Assembly (NCBI GenBank): GCA_011390885.1
Contig: JAABRO010000001.1
Location: 62,001 to 126,000, forward strand
Length of the DNA stretch: 64,000 nt
DNA from: Gemmatimonas sp.
Lineage (GTDB): Bacteria; Gemmatimonadota; Gemmatimonadetes; Gemmatimonadales; Gemmatimonadaceae
Direction: 5' to 3'
Position numbers and translations under genes: made by a program. This document shows positions 27,901-35,854 of this stretch, piece after piece. Below the pieces are notes generated by a model, which had not been told where the DNA came from, did not search any database, and saw only the letters and a list, made by a program, of their open reading frames with translations. The stretch's first letter is position 1; every line of letters starts with the position of its first letter.

Positions 27901-28685
27901 GTCTGGCGCCCGAGGAGGTGTCGCATCACCAGAAGCGTGTCGAACTCGCCGTGCGCATGGGCGATCGGGAGCGGCTGCGCGAGAGCTACCTCGACCTCGC
28001 CGACACCCTCGTCCGGTCGGGACAGTCGGCACGCGCCGAGCCGGTGTACGTGCGCGTGCTGGAGCTGGACCCCTGGGACGATCGGGCTCGGTCTGCCCTC
28101 GGCGATGCCGCTCCGCCGCCGCCGGCGCATCGGCCGCCGCCCGCGCGTGCGGACGATGGCTACGTCAGCTTCTCCGACTGGATGGCCGAGGACGACGAGC
28201 CGCGTGACACCCGCATGCGCGTGCAGGAGCCCACCGCCACAGGCGACGAGGACGCCGATTTCGACCGCCTCCTGCAGCACTTCCGCGAAGGAGTCGCGCG
28301 CAGCCTTGGCGATGACGATTTCGACAGCCACTACGATCTCGGCGTCGCGTACAAGGAGATGGGGCTGCTGGATGATGCCATCGCGGAGTTCCAGCGCGCT
28401 CTGCGCAGCCCGTCCCATCGCCTGCCGGCGTACGAGGCACTCGGCCAGTGCTTCCTGGAGCAAGGGAGCTTTCCGGTGGCCGTGACCGTTCTCTCTCGGG
28501 CACTGCATGAGCCGGGTCTGGATGACGCCCAGCGCATTGGCGTGCTCTACCTGTTGGGCTATGCGTGCGAAGCCCTGCAGCGCCGGGACGAGGCACGGAG
28601 CTATTATCAACGCGTGTATTCCACCGACCAATTTTTCCGAGACGTCGCCGAGCGACTGGCTGCCCTCGACCGGGGCGCGCAATGA
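24981..28685 (+). CDS. Giant TPR protein with acidic repeat region
   Basis: A 1234-aa protein with no signal peptide or membrane segment. TPR-like helical repeats occupy about residues 1-170 (AAEFELQKQFDKAVASYMRAIE onward) and again about 890-1234 (SHYDLGVAYKEMGLLDDAI near the end). Between them lies a roughly 700-residue acidic, low-complexity region rich in Val, Asp, Glu, Ala and Pro. It includes eight perfect-length 9-residue repeats (VVDVVADVE type, residues 497-568) and a 14-residue duplication (VRADLDVVAGESE, VRSDLDVVAGDQE) just before. The layout suggests a cytoplasmic scaffold whose TPR ends bind partners. Its stop overlaps the polyprenyl synthase start (ATGA), so it is co-expressed with isoprenoid and Tat genes. 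Function unknown. Confidence 0.8.
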   Translation: MSIAAKHKKRAAEFELQKQFDKAVASYMRAIEAGDAEGAEVDVAVLNKLGDLTLRLGRVAEAVASYERAVEHYASVGLFNNAIALCNKILRHAPGRAGVYLTLGRICARKGMRGDATRNLLEYASRMKQEGRTDEAMRSLAEVANLMPELEEVRRLVTEHAERAGIALSSGVEAAAAAPQGGAADSLVFLDIDYDAPTLLTPPIGATSIPPMGAPLAPASPPEPPPRTRSLDDLLIFDPTTEEPDVDVGGPVDGFEATVEAALDEPVPSLLTPPPVLAVDAESVASPDGLTDALGFGLLESVDSPAIDALDGLVSDDVATPLLPDPSLIDEPEPVRADLDVVAGESEAVRSDLDVVAGDQEVEVVWLEVAADDLTSGVNIEAELVTESPFVADVEPEPSGEGGELTWLVDANGETHTPAALDGVEAVEAVEVVEAVDVFEAVEAGDVDGAIEPEPESIEVLGAADAFAQLDDVPRIDILDVGDMIEVVHDAGAAYEVVDVVADVEVVDVVADVEVVDVVADVEVVDVVADVEVVDAVADVEVVDVVADVEVLDAVADVEVLDAVADVEVVDVVDTGDAVDVVPEESSEPLPFLVITPAGTSQTPIDSAASIEVVEGIVAKLPVEELAVEEIDTIESTLEVIEVGQVDVDSAIVEGLELAAEEEDEGSLADHVALQMDVEVDADAADVVAHESLAIIAEPEVDRGLDVESRERVADEHHAVLVDDEAIGVEAFGDEVPGDEALDDVLAGVVPLHGVELAAPSNPFREPVAARPIPRLNPHDFILPGELPPIVLPDAMLGIARPDLAEPGETPERGASAIEAQPVEAQPVEAPAVEAPAVEAPPVDAQAVETAEAADEPAPAPEHDPLDGALEGAFVRAFSGVYDAIRDSDEVDAQLSPPRTTAAVVNLALERCRRLREEVEAHPGDWARRRRLAEALLEAGELETGLQELAATALALELEGALPGAMSVLDDIVRLAPEEVSHHQKRVELAVRMGDRERLRESYLDLADTLVRSGQSARAEPVYVRVLELDPWDDRARSALGDAAPPPPAHRPPPARADDGYVSFSDWMAEDDEPRDTRMRVQEPTATGDEDADFDRLLQHFREGVARSLGDDDFDSHYDLGVAYKEMGLLDDAIAEFQRALRSPSHRLPAYEALGQCFLEQGSFPVAVTVLSRALHEPGLDDAQRIGVLYLLGYACEALQRRDEARSYYQRVYSTDQFFRDVAERLAALDRGAQ
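26469..26699 (+). repeat. 27-bp tandem repeat in the TPR gene
   Basis: Eight head-to-tail copies of a 27-nt unit (26469-26684), encoding VVDVVADVE with Val/Leu and Val/Ala variants, followed by a partial ninth copy to 26699. All copies stay in frame. The first four copies differ only by synonymous changes, which suggests recent expansion by slippage or unequal exchange. Confidence 0.95.
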
Positions 28686-29689
28686 CCGTATCTGCGCGCA
28701 CCCCGTCGGCGCTGGCCGCCGCGCTCCGTGACATTCAGGCCCCCGTCCAGCGGGAGCTCGAACTGGTGCCGGCCGAGATCCGGCGCATCGTGACCGCCGA
28801 CGTTCCGCTCGTGAACGAGGTGGGGAGCCATCTGCTGGGCATGAAAGGCAAGCTGCTCCGCCCCACGCTCGTGCTCCTCTCGAGTGCGGTCGAGGAGCAG
28901 ATGGAGCCCACGCGCGCGGTGACGTGCGCGGCCGTGGTCGAGCTGCTCCATCTGGCCACCCTGATTCACGACGACGCGGTCGATCATTCGGTGCTGCGGC
29001 GCGGGATGCCCACGGTCAACGCGCTCTTCAGCCACCAGATCTCGGTGATCATGGGGGACTTCCTGTACTCCCGCGTCATGCGCGAGCTGGTGGCCCTCGG
29101 CGACATCGAAGTGATGCGGGCGGTCTCCAACGCCTCCGACTCCATGACGCTCGGCGAGATGCGGCAGCTGGCCGCGTTCGACGCGCTGGCCTTCACGGAG
29201 GACGACTACGAGCACCTCATCCGGGCCAAGACCGCGGGGCTCTTCGTGGCCGCCTGCTCGGTCGGCGCGCTGTGCGGCGCCCGCCAGCATCATGCGGCGC
29301 TCGCGCGGTACGGAGAGCGGCTGGGCATGGCGTTCCAGGTGGCGGACGACCTGCTCGACTACACCGAGACGGCGGCCATGACGGGCAAGCCGAGCGGGCT
29401 CGACCTGCGGGAGCACAAGGTCACCTTGCCGCTCATCGCGGCCCTGCGGAACATCACGCCCGCGGCGCGGTCTCAAGTGGAAGCGCTGTTCGCCACGCCG
29501 GAGCCCGACGAGGAGGCGGTCGCGGAGGTGATCGGTCTGGTGCGCGAGGCGGGCGGCCTGGAGTATGCGCGGCGGCGGGCGGAGCAGTTCGCGCAGGAAG
29601 CCGAGGAGGCGTTGTCTGGCATTCCGCACGGTGCGGCGCGCTCAGCCTTGTACGACGCCATCGGCTACGCTGTCGATCGGCGCTGGTGA
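28682..29689 (+). CDS. Polyprenyl diphosphate synthase
   Basis: Trans-prenyltransferase that elongates farnesyl diphosphate with isopentenyl diphosphate, probably for the menaquinone/ubiquinone side chain. It is 335 aa. The first Asp-rich motif is DDAVD at residues 97-101 and the second is DDLLD at 222-226. GKLLRPTLVLLSS near residue 57 matches the IPP-binding region. Lack of bulky residues just before the first motif fits a long-chain (C35-C40) IspB/HepT-type enzyme, though chain length is inference. ATG 28682 overlaps the TPR gene stop (ATGA), and the stop overlaps the next ORF (TGATG). Confidence 0.92.
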   Translation: MTVSARTPSALAAALRDIQAPVQRELELVPAEIRRIVTADVPLVNEVGSHLLGMKGKLLRPTLVLLSSAVEEQMEPTRAVTCAAVVELLHLATLIHDDAVDHSVLRRGMPTVNALFSHQISVIMGDFLYSRVMRELVALGDIEVMRAVSNASDSMTLGEMRQLAAFDALAFTEDDYEHLIRAKTAGLFVAACSVGALCGARQHHAALARYGERLGMAFQVADDLLDYTETAAMTGKPSGLDLREHKVTLPLIAALRNITPAARSQVEALFATPEPDEEAVAEVIGLVREAGGLEYARRRAEQFAQEAEEALSGIPHGAARSALYDAIGYAVDRRW

Positions 29690-29967
29690 TGGCCAAGGGA
29701 CCGTCGAAGCATCGGCCGCTCTTCCACTTGCTCGTGCTCGGCTCGGGGTTCGTGGCGGGCGGACTGATGGCGCAGGTGGCGCGCCGCTTCCTGCCACCGG
29801 GTGCGGTGAAGGAGTTCCTGACCATGGGCGTGCAGCCGTCAGTTGGCCCGCTGCCTATCGACTTGATTATATTGAAAGTTGCGCTTGGGCCGATCGCGCT
29901 CGACGTGTCGTTGCTCAGCCTGGTGGGTGTGCTGATCGCCTACCTCATCGCTCGCTCCCTGTTCTAA
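29689..29967 (+). CDS. Small membrane protein, DUF4321-like
   Basis: A 92-aa protein with two hydrophobic helices, about residues 13-31 (LLVLGSGFVAGGLMAQVA) and 70-90 (LSLLVGVLIAYLIARSLF type). Between them a short loop ends in GPLPIDLIILKVALGPIALDVS. Size, topology and the loop pattern resemble DUF4321 proteins, which have no known function. ATG 29689 is given by the TGATG overlap with the prenyl synthase. tatA follows 15 nt after its stop. Confidence 0.7.
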   Translation: MAKGPSKHRPLFHLLVLGSGFVAGGLMAQVARRFLPPGAVKEFLTMGVQPSVGPLPIDLIILKVALGPIALDVSLLSLVGVLIAYLIARSLF

Positions 29968-29982
29968 GTACCAGGAGTCATC

Positions 29983-30243
29983 ATGGGCCTCCAAGGCATC
30001 GGCTTCACCGAGATCCTCATTCTGCTGGTGGTCGTGCTGCTGCTCTTCGGGGCCAAGCGGATCCCGGAGATCGCCGGCTCGTTCGGCAAGGGGATCACCG
30101 AGTTCAAGCGCAACCTGAACGACGCGCAAAAGGCCATCACCGAGCCGCCGCGCGCCGATCGTGCGGTGGGAGCGGCGCCGCCGACCACCGAGCCGGTGGC
30201 TCGCGAGGAAGATCGCCCCGAGCCCAAGCGGCTGCTCAACTGA
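29983..30243 (+). CDS. tatA: Twin-arginine translocase subunit TatA
   Basis: Pore-forming component of Tat protein export. It is 86 aa: a short N-terminal membrane helix (residues 9-22, EILILLVVVLLLFG), the FGAKRIPE hinge, an amphipathic helix with GKGITEFKRNL, and an acidic/basic tail. A clear ribosome binding site (CCAGGAG, 7 nt before ATG) fixes the start. It works with tatC at 15528. It is the last gene of its operon and is followed by a strong terminator. Confidence 0.95.
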   Translation: MGLQGIGFTEILILLVVVLLLFGAKRIPEIAGSFGKGITEFKRNLNDAQKAITEPPRADRAVGAAPPTTEPVAREEDRPEPKRLLN

Positions 30244-30300
30244 TCGGCCGTTGGTGAGCGCCACGCCCCCTCGGGGCTCAGCGTCTTCGGCAGGGAAAAC

Positions 30301-30340
30301 GAAAGCGCCCCCGACGTCTCTCGACGTCGGGGGCGCTTTC
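30301..30340. terminator. Bidirectional terminator between tatA and the PpiD-like gene
   Basis: An 18-bp perfect stem (30301-30318 pairing with 30323-30340) with a TCTC loop. The stem ends in GAAAGC/GCTTTC, giving T-rich 3' sides on both strands, and an A-rich stretch (GGGAAAAC) lies just outside. It sits between convergent genes and should stop transcription from both. Confidence 0.9.
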
Positions 30341-30358
30341 GCGTGCGGCCGCGGCAGC

Positions 30359-32194
30359 TCAGAGCAGCGTGGCCTGACGGCGGAGGGTGGCCTGAATCTT
30401 CTTGCGATCGTCCTTGATCGTGGCCGCGTCACGCAGCCCCGCGAGGTACTGCTGCACCCGCTCGGACTTGAGCCCCTGGACGGTCTGCATGCGGAACACG
30501 TCCTTGAGCAGGGCGAAGTCGGCGCTGTCGGCGGGGGTGAGTGCGTCGAGCCGCAGCACGAAGACGCCCTCGTCGGTCACGATCGGCTCGCTGATGCCGC
30601 CGACCGGCAGCCCGAAGGCCGCGCCGACCGCTTCGGTGAACTGGCCGAGCCCGGGTACGAGCGAGCTGCGCGTGAAGGGGCCAGCCTGCTCGATCGACCG
30701 GCTGGCCGCACTGGCCGCGTCGGCCAGCGAGGTGCTGCGCGCGGCCGCTGCGAGCTGCTGCGCGGTCGGCACCAGCGCCTTGATGCGCGCCTCACGCTCG
30801 AGACGACGGCGAATGTCGTCCTTGACGTCGGCGAGCGGAGCGGTGCCACCGGCGCGCAGCGAGTCGAGGCGGGCGATGTAGTAAGCCTCGGGCGCATCCT
30901 GCAGGTCGCTCGACTCGCCCACGGTGACACCGCTGAACGCCCACGCGCTCACGCCCGGCACGTACCGGCCGGCGAAGCTGAGCGGCTCGTCTTCGATCAC
31001 GACGACCGACGAGATCGGCAGGCCGAGTTCGGCCGCCGCACTGTCGAAGGCGGCCGGATCCGTCGCGCCGGAGGCCACGGCGGCGAGGCGGTCTGCCTGA
31101 CGGTCCGTGGCGGCCGACGACGAGTCGCTCTGCTGGACCGTGATGAGGATGTGCCGCAGGTCGAGCGTGTCCGCCCGCTTGCGGTCCACCTGGATCAGGT
31201 GCCAGCCGAAGGGGGAGAGCACCGGCTGCGAGAGTTCCCCCTCGCGCAGGGCGTACGCCGCGTCCTCGAAGGCGGGCACGAACCGGCCACGCACGCCGCG
31301 GCCAAGCTCACCGCCCTGAGCCCCGGAGGCCGAGTCTTCCGACGCACGCATCGCCACATCGGCGAAGCTGGCACCGGCCACGATCTCGGCGCGCAGCGCG
31401 TCGATGCGCGCCCGGGCCGCGGCGGAGTCGACGCCAGTGATGGCACGCTCGACGGCCAGCAGCGACACGACCGCGCGGCTCGGCCGCTCGAAGAGCTTCG
31501 GGTTCGCGTTGTAGAAGGCCGAGATCTCGGCGTCCGTGACGGCCGGCGCGGCGCCGGTGGAGGTTTCGGGACGGAACGCCACGAAGCTCACCGAGGCCGA
31601 GTCGTTGCGATCGCGATAGATCTGCCAGAGGCGCGCGTCCGAGACCCACACGTCGGACGAGACCTGGTCGAACAGCTTCTGCTTGGGGATCTCCGACCGG
31701 TAGTACGACTCGAGGCCGATGAGCAGTCCCTGCTGCCGGGCGATCGGGCTGGCGAGGAAGCGCTGGTACTTCTCGAGGTCGAACCGCCCCTCGGTCTGGA
31801 ACTCCGGATTCTGCTCGACGCCGGGGGGCGGGCTCTGCCGTGCGGCGTCGCGAATCTCCTCATCCGTGACGGAGATGCCCCTACGCTCGTACTCCTGTCG
31901 AAGCAGGACTTCATTCACGAGTTCGTCGAAGGCCCGCTGCTCGAGTTCGCGGCGTTCGTCGAGCGTCAGCCCCCGGCCGAGTCGCTGCGACTCCTGCTGG
32001 TCGAGGTTGGCGACGGCGTTCTCCCACGTCATGTAGAGAATGTCCTCACCGTTGACCGTGGCCACGACGGTATTCGTGGTCACGGGAGCACGTCCCAGCA
32101 GTCCCGAGCTGTCGACCAGCAGGAAACCACCGACGAACGCGATGATGAGCACGATCCAGACGTATTTCGCAGCGCTCCGCATGGATTGCAGCAC
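30359..32194 (-). CDS. ppiD: PpiD/SurA-like periplasmic peptidyl-prolyl isomerase
   Basis: Membrane-anchored chaperone assisting outer-membrane and periplasmic protein folding. It is 611 aa. One N-terminal membrane helix (about residues 12-30, YVWIVLIIAFVGGFLLV) precedes a SurA_N-like region (VNGEDILYMTWENAV, about 45-200). A parvulin PPIC domain follows (about 250-350, with FVPAFEDAAYALREGELSQP and GWHLIQVD), then a second, degenerate PPIC-like segment to the C-terminus. The GTG start at 32194 is chosen because GGAG lies 9 nt upstream; an ATG four codons later (MRSAAK) is the alternative. It is monocistronic and divergent from the second TPR gene. Confidence 0.88.
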   Translation of the reverse strand: MLQSMRSAAKYVWIVLIIAFVGGFLLVDSSGLLGRAPVTTNTVVATVNGEDILYMTWENAVANLDQQESQRLGRGLTLDERRELEQRAFDELVNEVLLRQEYERRGISVTDEEIRDAARQSPPPGVEQNPEFQTEGRFDLEKYQRFLASPIARQQGLLIGLESYYRSEIPKQKLFDQVSSDVWVSDARLWQIYRDRNDSASVSFVAFRPETSTGAAPAVTDAEISAFYNANPKLFERPSRAVVSLLAVERAITGVDSAAARARIDALRAEIVAGASFADVAMRASEDSASGAQGGELGRGVRGRFVPAFEDAAYALREGELSQPVLSPFGWHLIQVDRKRADTLDLRHILITVQQSDSSSAATDRQADRLAAVASGATDPAAFDSAAAELGLPISSVVVIEDEPLSFAGRYVPGVSAWAFSGVTVGESSDLQDAPEAYYIARLDSLRAGGTAPLADVKDDIRRRLEREARIKALVPTAQQLAAAARSTSLADAASAASRSIEQAGPFTRSSLVPGLGQFTEAVGAAFGLPVGGISEPIVTDEGVFVLRLDALTPADSADFALLKDVFRMQTVQGLKSERVQQYLAGLRDAATIKDDRKKIQATLRRQATLL

Positions 32195-32307
32195 GGGGCG
32201 GGACTCCTTCGAACGGGGAGGGTGGTGACGCGTTGGTGACGCGCCCGATCGGACACGGTGCGCCGCGCTCGATGCGCGACGCGTCAACCGTCGGGGACAA
32301 GCTGGGA

Positions 32308-32337
32308 AAAGTAGGGGACGCGAGAGTGTAAAGGCAA
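32308..32337 (-). promoter_or_regulatory. Promoter of the PpiD-like gene
   Basis: On the minus strand, TTGCCT (32337 to 32332), an 18-nt spacer, and TACTTT (32313 to 32308) followed by TCCC. It fits the recurrent TTGnCn - TAnnTT-TCC shape and lies about 110 nt upstream of the GTG start. Confidence 0.55.
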
Positions 32338-32368
32338 GTGACGTCGTCACTTCACGTGTCCATCACGA

Positions 32369-32401
32369 TTGACTTCCTGAGACGGCGCGAGGTACGTTCC
32401 G
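32369..32401 (+). promoter_or_regulatory. Promoter of the second TPR/aroQ/acc operon
   Basis: TTGACT (32369-32374), an 18-nt spacer, and TACGTT (32393-32398) followed by CCG. It is back-to-back with the PpiD-like gene's promoter, the two -35 elements being about 30 nt apart. The rest of the 251-nt divergent intergenic region (32195-32445) holds nothing else recognisable. Confidence 0.6.
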
Positions 32402-32445
32402 CAGATGGACCGCGCCGGGAACACCACCCCATGGGGACAGACCGG

Positions 32446-35391
32446 ATGAGCACCGCCGCCCGGATTGACGAGCTCCTGAGCAAGTTCGACGAGAACCCGC
32501 GCCGATACTTCGCGCCGCTCGCAAACGAGTACCGCAAGGCCGGCGATCTCGCGCAGGCCATCGCCCTGTGCCGCGAGCATCTGCCCAAGCAGCCCGGGCA
32601 CATGAGCGGGCATATCGTCTTTGGCCAGGCGCTGTATGAGCACGGCGACCTCGCCGAGGCACAGACCGTGTTCGAATCGGCGCTCGCGCTCGATCCGGAA
32701 AACCTGATCGCGCTCCGTCACCTCGGCGACATCGCGCGCGCGCGCGGCGATGCGCACGGCGCGCGGCGGTGGTACGGCCGCGTGCTCGACGCCGATCCGC
32801 GCAACGACGACATCGCGGCGCTGCTGGCGTCGCTCGCGCAGCGCGCGACCCCGGCGTTCGTGGAGCCCGTGGCCGCGGCGGCGCCGCTCGACGCAGGGGC
32901 GCCGGAGCATCCCGCGGGGTTCCTCGACGAACCGGCGTGGCACACGCCTACGATTCCGGACGGCACGAGTGCCGTGGCCGAGCCCGCGGGCGCGGCCCCC
33001 GAGGTCGTGGTCGCCGCCGCCGAGGTCGAACTGCTCGACCTCGACGTCCCGGTGGAGCGCGCGAGCGAGGCGTATGCGCCCGCGCATCTCGCGCGCGCTG
33101 ATGTCGCGAACGCGGATGTCGCGCATATGGACGCGTCGAATGCCGATGTCGATGACGCGTTGCTCGTGAGCGAACAGCCTGCCGCGGAGCATCTCGCGAT
33201 GGAGCCGCCGGCCGACGAGCCGCTCCCTGTGGAGCCGGAGGCTGCGGGTGACGAGTCGATCGAGTTGCCGACGTTTCTCGACGCCTTCGAGCCGACGAGC
33301 GTGACCGACGTCGCGGCTGCGGCGGACGTGCCGGTGGAGCAGGGACTCGACGTCTTCGCGCCGGTGCCCGCGGAGGAGCCCGGCCTGGCGCCCGAGTGGC
33401 TCGACGCCACGGAGGTGACTGCGTCGGATGCGTCCGCATCTGCGGCCGAATGGATCGACGTGACGACCGTGAGTGAGTCGGAGGCGCCGGTCGGGGCAGC
33501 CGACTGGATCGACGTCGCGGACGCGAGCGATTCGGAACCGCCCGTGGGTGCGGCCGAACGAGTCGACCCCGTGGTCGAGACCGATTGGGTCGATGACGCG
33601 ACGGACGCGTTCGGGGGCGCAGCGCTGGAGCCGCAGGCCGCTGAGGCGCGGGCCGCTGAGGCGCAGGCCTTTGAGCCGCAGGCCGCTGAGGCGCAGGCCG
33701 CTGAGACCGAGCCGGTGCCGGACGCGTCGGTCGTGGAGGAGGCGCCGGAGTCGTACGAGCCCGCGGTGGATGTGGACGCGGGGCCGCGGTCGCTGTCCGA
33801 CGCGCTCGGCGCGTTTGCGTCGCACGATCCGCTCGACAGCATCGATGCGCTGCCTTTGCCGGATGCGCTCGAACGCATGGCGGCGGCGGAGGCGGTCGGC
33901 GAGCTGGTCGCGTCCGGCGACGAGGGGGTGTTCGCGTCGAGCGACGACTTCGAGGAAGGGTTGATAGCGCTCGAGTGGCCCGATGCGAGCCTGCTCGCCG
34001 TGCGTCCGCCCACGCCGCCGCGCCCGGCGACGCCGGTGGCGAGCTGGGAGCCGGTCGCCGAGGGCGAGGCCGACCTGCCGTCTGAGGAACTCGCACTCCC
34101 GGAGACGTCCACGATCGAGTCCGAGCCGTCGCTCGCTGGAGAGCCGGTGGAGCAGGAGCCGGTGGAGCAGGAGCCGGTGGAAGCGGAGCTGGCGGAAGCG
34201 GAGGCGGCGGAAGCAGTCGCGGCGGAAGCCGTCGCGCCCGCCGAGGACGTCGAGGCAGTCGAAGCCGTCGCGGAACACGTGGACATTGAGTCGGCCGATG
34301 ACGCCGAGGATCTCGAGGCCTTCGCGCCCGTCGCGTGGACGGCGGAGGCCGATGCCTCGGACGAGGCCCTGCTCGACGAGGACCAGCTGGACGAGGACCC
34401 GCCGCTCAGCGCGGCCGAAATCCCCTGGCTCGCCGAGGAGGAGGAGCACGAGGTCGACGCGTTCGTCGAGCCGGAGGCGTCGCATGCGACCCCCCGTCCC
34501 GCGTTCGTGACCGAGACGATGGCCGAGCTGCTGGTGGCGCAGGGGTTCGTCTCGCGAGCGATCGGCGTGTACGAGGAGCTCGTGGCGCGTCGGCCGTACG
34601 ATGTGGTGCTCGCCAGCCGCCTCGATGAGCTGCGTGGAATGGTCGCGGAATCCGAGCCGGTCGTCGATGTGACGCCCGTCGAGTCTGCCACACCGATCGC
34701 GTCGGCGACGCCCGTCCGCCCCGTCACGCCGGTCTTCGCGGCCACGCCGATCGCGTCGGCCACGCCGATCGCGTCGGCCACGCCGATCGCGTCGGCCACG
34801 CCGATCGCGTCGGCCACGCCGATTCGCGCGGCCACGCCGATTCGCGCGGCCACGCCGATTCGCGCGGCCACGCCGGTGAGCGTGCCGCTTGTCGCGCCCG
34901 CGCCCAGCCGGACCGCCCGCGAGTGGCTGGCGGCGGTGGCGGCCATGCGCGTGCAGCGCCGCACTCCAGTGCTTGGCGTGACGACGGTCGCCGCGCCGAC
35001 GCCCGCCGACGGCCTGTCGAGCCTGTTCAGTGCCGAGCCGACGGCGGCCGACGATGTGGCGGCGCGCTCGCTCGCCTCGGCGTTCGGCGCGTCCGCCCCG
35101 GTGGATCACGCGTCGGCGCTCTTCGACGCGGTGGCCCGTGAGCCGGAGCGTGCGCCCGTGGCGCCGCCGGCCGCGCGTGCGGCCACCCCCGCCGCTGGCG
35201 GGGCGCTCTACTCCTTCGACCGGTTCTTCCCCGATCCGGCCACCGCCGATGCGTCCATGGCCGCCCCGGCGCCCACGAGCGAGGCCGCGACGGGGCCAGG
35301 CACTTCCGCCCCGACGGCCGGCTCGCCGTCCGAGGCCGGCGCCGACCTCGCGCAGTTCGCGAGCTGGCTGAAGGGGCTCTCCAACCCGTGA
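32446..35391 (+). CDS. Second large TPR protein with repetitive acidic region
   Basis: About 981 aa, no signal peptide. The N-terminal 150 residues are TPR repeats (YFAPLANEYRKAGDLAQAIALC, then LGDIARARGDAHGARRWYGRVL). A roughly 520-residue acidic Ala/Glu/Asp/Val-rich region follows, with short repeats (EPVEQ, QAAEA). Near residues 685-730 there is a TPR-like segment (LLVAQGFVSRAIGVYEELV), then 6-residue ATPIAS/ATPIRA repeats, then a C-terminal Ala/Pro-rich tail ending FASWLKGLSNP. ATG 32446 has GGGGA 8 nt upstream; ATG 32431 is an alternative. The FxxWLKGL tail resembles a docking peptide. It lies 4 nt upstream of aroQ. Function unknown. Confidence 0.78.
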   Translation: MSTAARIDELLSKFDENPRRYFAPLANEYRKAGDLAQAIALCREHLPKQPGHMSGHIVFGQALYEHGDLAEAQTVFESALALDPENLIALRHLGDIARARGDAHGARRWYGRVLDADPRNDDIAALLASLAQRATPAFVEPVAAAAPLDAGAPEHPAGFLDEPAWHTPTIPDGTSAVAEPAGAAPEVVVAAAEVELLDLDVPVERASEAYAPAHLARADVANADVAHMDASNADVDDALLVSEQPAAEHLAMEPPADEPLPVEPEAAGDESIELPTFLDAFEPTSVTDVAAAADVPVEQGLDVFAPVPAEEPGLAPEWLDATEVTASDASASAAEWIDVTTVSESEAPVGAADWIDVADASDSEPPVGAAERVDPVVETDWVDDATDAFGGAALEPQAAEARAAEAQAFEPQAAEAQAAETEPVPDASVVEEAPESYEPAVDVDAGPRSLSDALGAFASHDPLDSIDALPLPDALERMAAAEAVGELVASGDEGVFASSDDFEEGLIALEWPDASLLAVRPPTPPRPATPVASWEPVAEGEADLPSEELALPETSTIESEPSLAGEPVEQEPVEQEPVEAELAEAEAAEAVAAEAVAPAEDVEAVEAVAEHVDIESADDAEDLEAFAPVAWTAEADASDEALLDEDQLDEDPPLSAAEIPWLAEEEEHEVDAFVEPEASHATPRPAFVTETMAELLVAQGFVSRAIGVYEELVARRPYDVVLASRLDELRGMVAESEPVVDVTPVESATPIASATPVRPVTPVFAATPIASATPIASATPIASATPIASATPIRAATPIRAATPIRAATPVSVPLVAPAPSRTAREWLAAVAAMRVQRRTPVLGVTTVAAPTPADGLSSLFSAEPTAADDVAARSLASAFGASAPVDHASALFDAVAREPERAPVAPPAARAATPAAGGALYSFDRFFPDPATADASMAAPAPTSEAATGPGTSAPTAGSPSEAGADLAQFASWLKGLSNP
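34741..34866 (+). repeat. 18-bp tandem repeat in the second TPR gene
   Basis: Seven in-frame 18-nt units: four copies encoding ATPIAS (34741-34812) and three encoding ATPIRA (34813-34866). Copies within each block are identical at the DNA level. Degenerate copies flank the array on both sides (ATPVRP, VTPVFA, ATPVSV). Confidence 0.95.
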
Positions 35392-35395
35392 GACC

Positions 35396-35854
35396 ATGGT
35401 GCAGATCGGCGTCCTGAACGGCCCGAACCTCAACCTGCTTGGCACGCGTGAGCCGGCGCTCTACGGCCGGACCACGCTCGCCGACATCGACGCCCGGCTC
35501 GCCGAGGTGGCGCGCGAACTCGGCATCACGCTGCGCTCGGCGCAGCGGAACGGGGAAGGGGAGCTGATCGATCTGCTGCACGGCTGGCGTGGCGAGGTGC
35601 AGGGCGTCGTGCTCAACGCCGGCGCCTACACGCACACCAGCCTGGCCCTGCGGGACGCGCTCGCCGCGATTGCGGTGCCATTCGTCGAGGTGCACCTCAC
35701 CAACATCTACGCCCGGGAGCCGGAGCGCCGGCACTCGATGCTGGCGGCGGCCGCGATCGGCTCCATCTGCGGCCTGGGCGCAGCCGGCTACGAGTATGCG
35801 CTGCGCGGGCTCGTGGCGCACCTGCGCGAGCGCACGCCGCCCGCTGCGGCATGA
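35396..35854 (+). CDS. aroQ: 3-dehydroquinate dehydratase, type II
   Basis: Dehydrates 3-dehydroquinate to 3-dehydroshikimate in the shikimate pathway. It is 152 aa, the usual size of the dodecameric type II enzyme. The N-terminal NGPNLNLLGTREPALYG carries the catalytic Arg and Tyr of the lid. NAGAYTHTS and EVHLTNIYAREPER hold the substrate-binding Asn and catalytic His regions. ATG 35396 lies 4 nt after the TPR gene stop, and the stop overlaps pepP (ATGA). Confidence 0.97.
   Translation: MVQIGVLNGPNLNLLGTREPALYGRTTLADIDARLAEVARELGITLRSAQRNGEGELIDLLHGWRGEVQGVVLNAGAYTHTSLALRDALAAIAVPFVEVHLTNIYAREPERRHSMLAAAAIGSICGLGAAGYEYALRGLVAHLRERTPPAAA

Noticed and set aside
29843-29873. TTGGCC and TATATT inside the DUF4321-like gene as an internal tatA promoter
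   Set aside because: The spacer is 19 nt and the TCC/CCG extension is missing; tatA is adequately explained as part of the operon.
34741-34866. 18-bp array considered as a regulatory iteron set
   Set aside because: The period is a multiple of three, inside a coding region with conserved amino acids, and not next to a replication gene.
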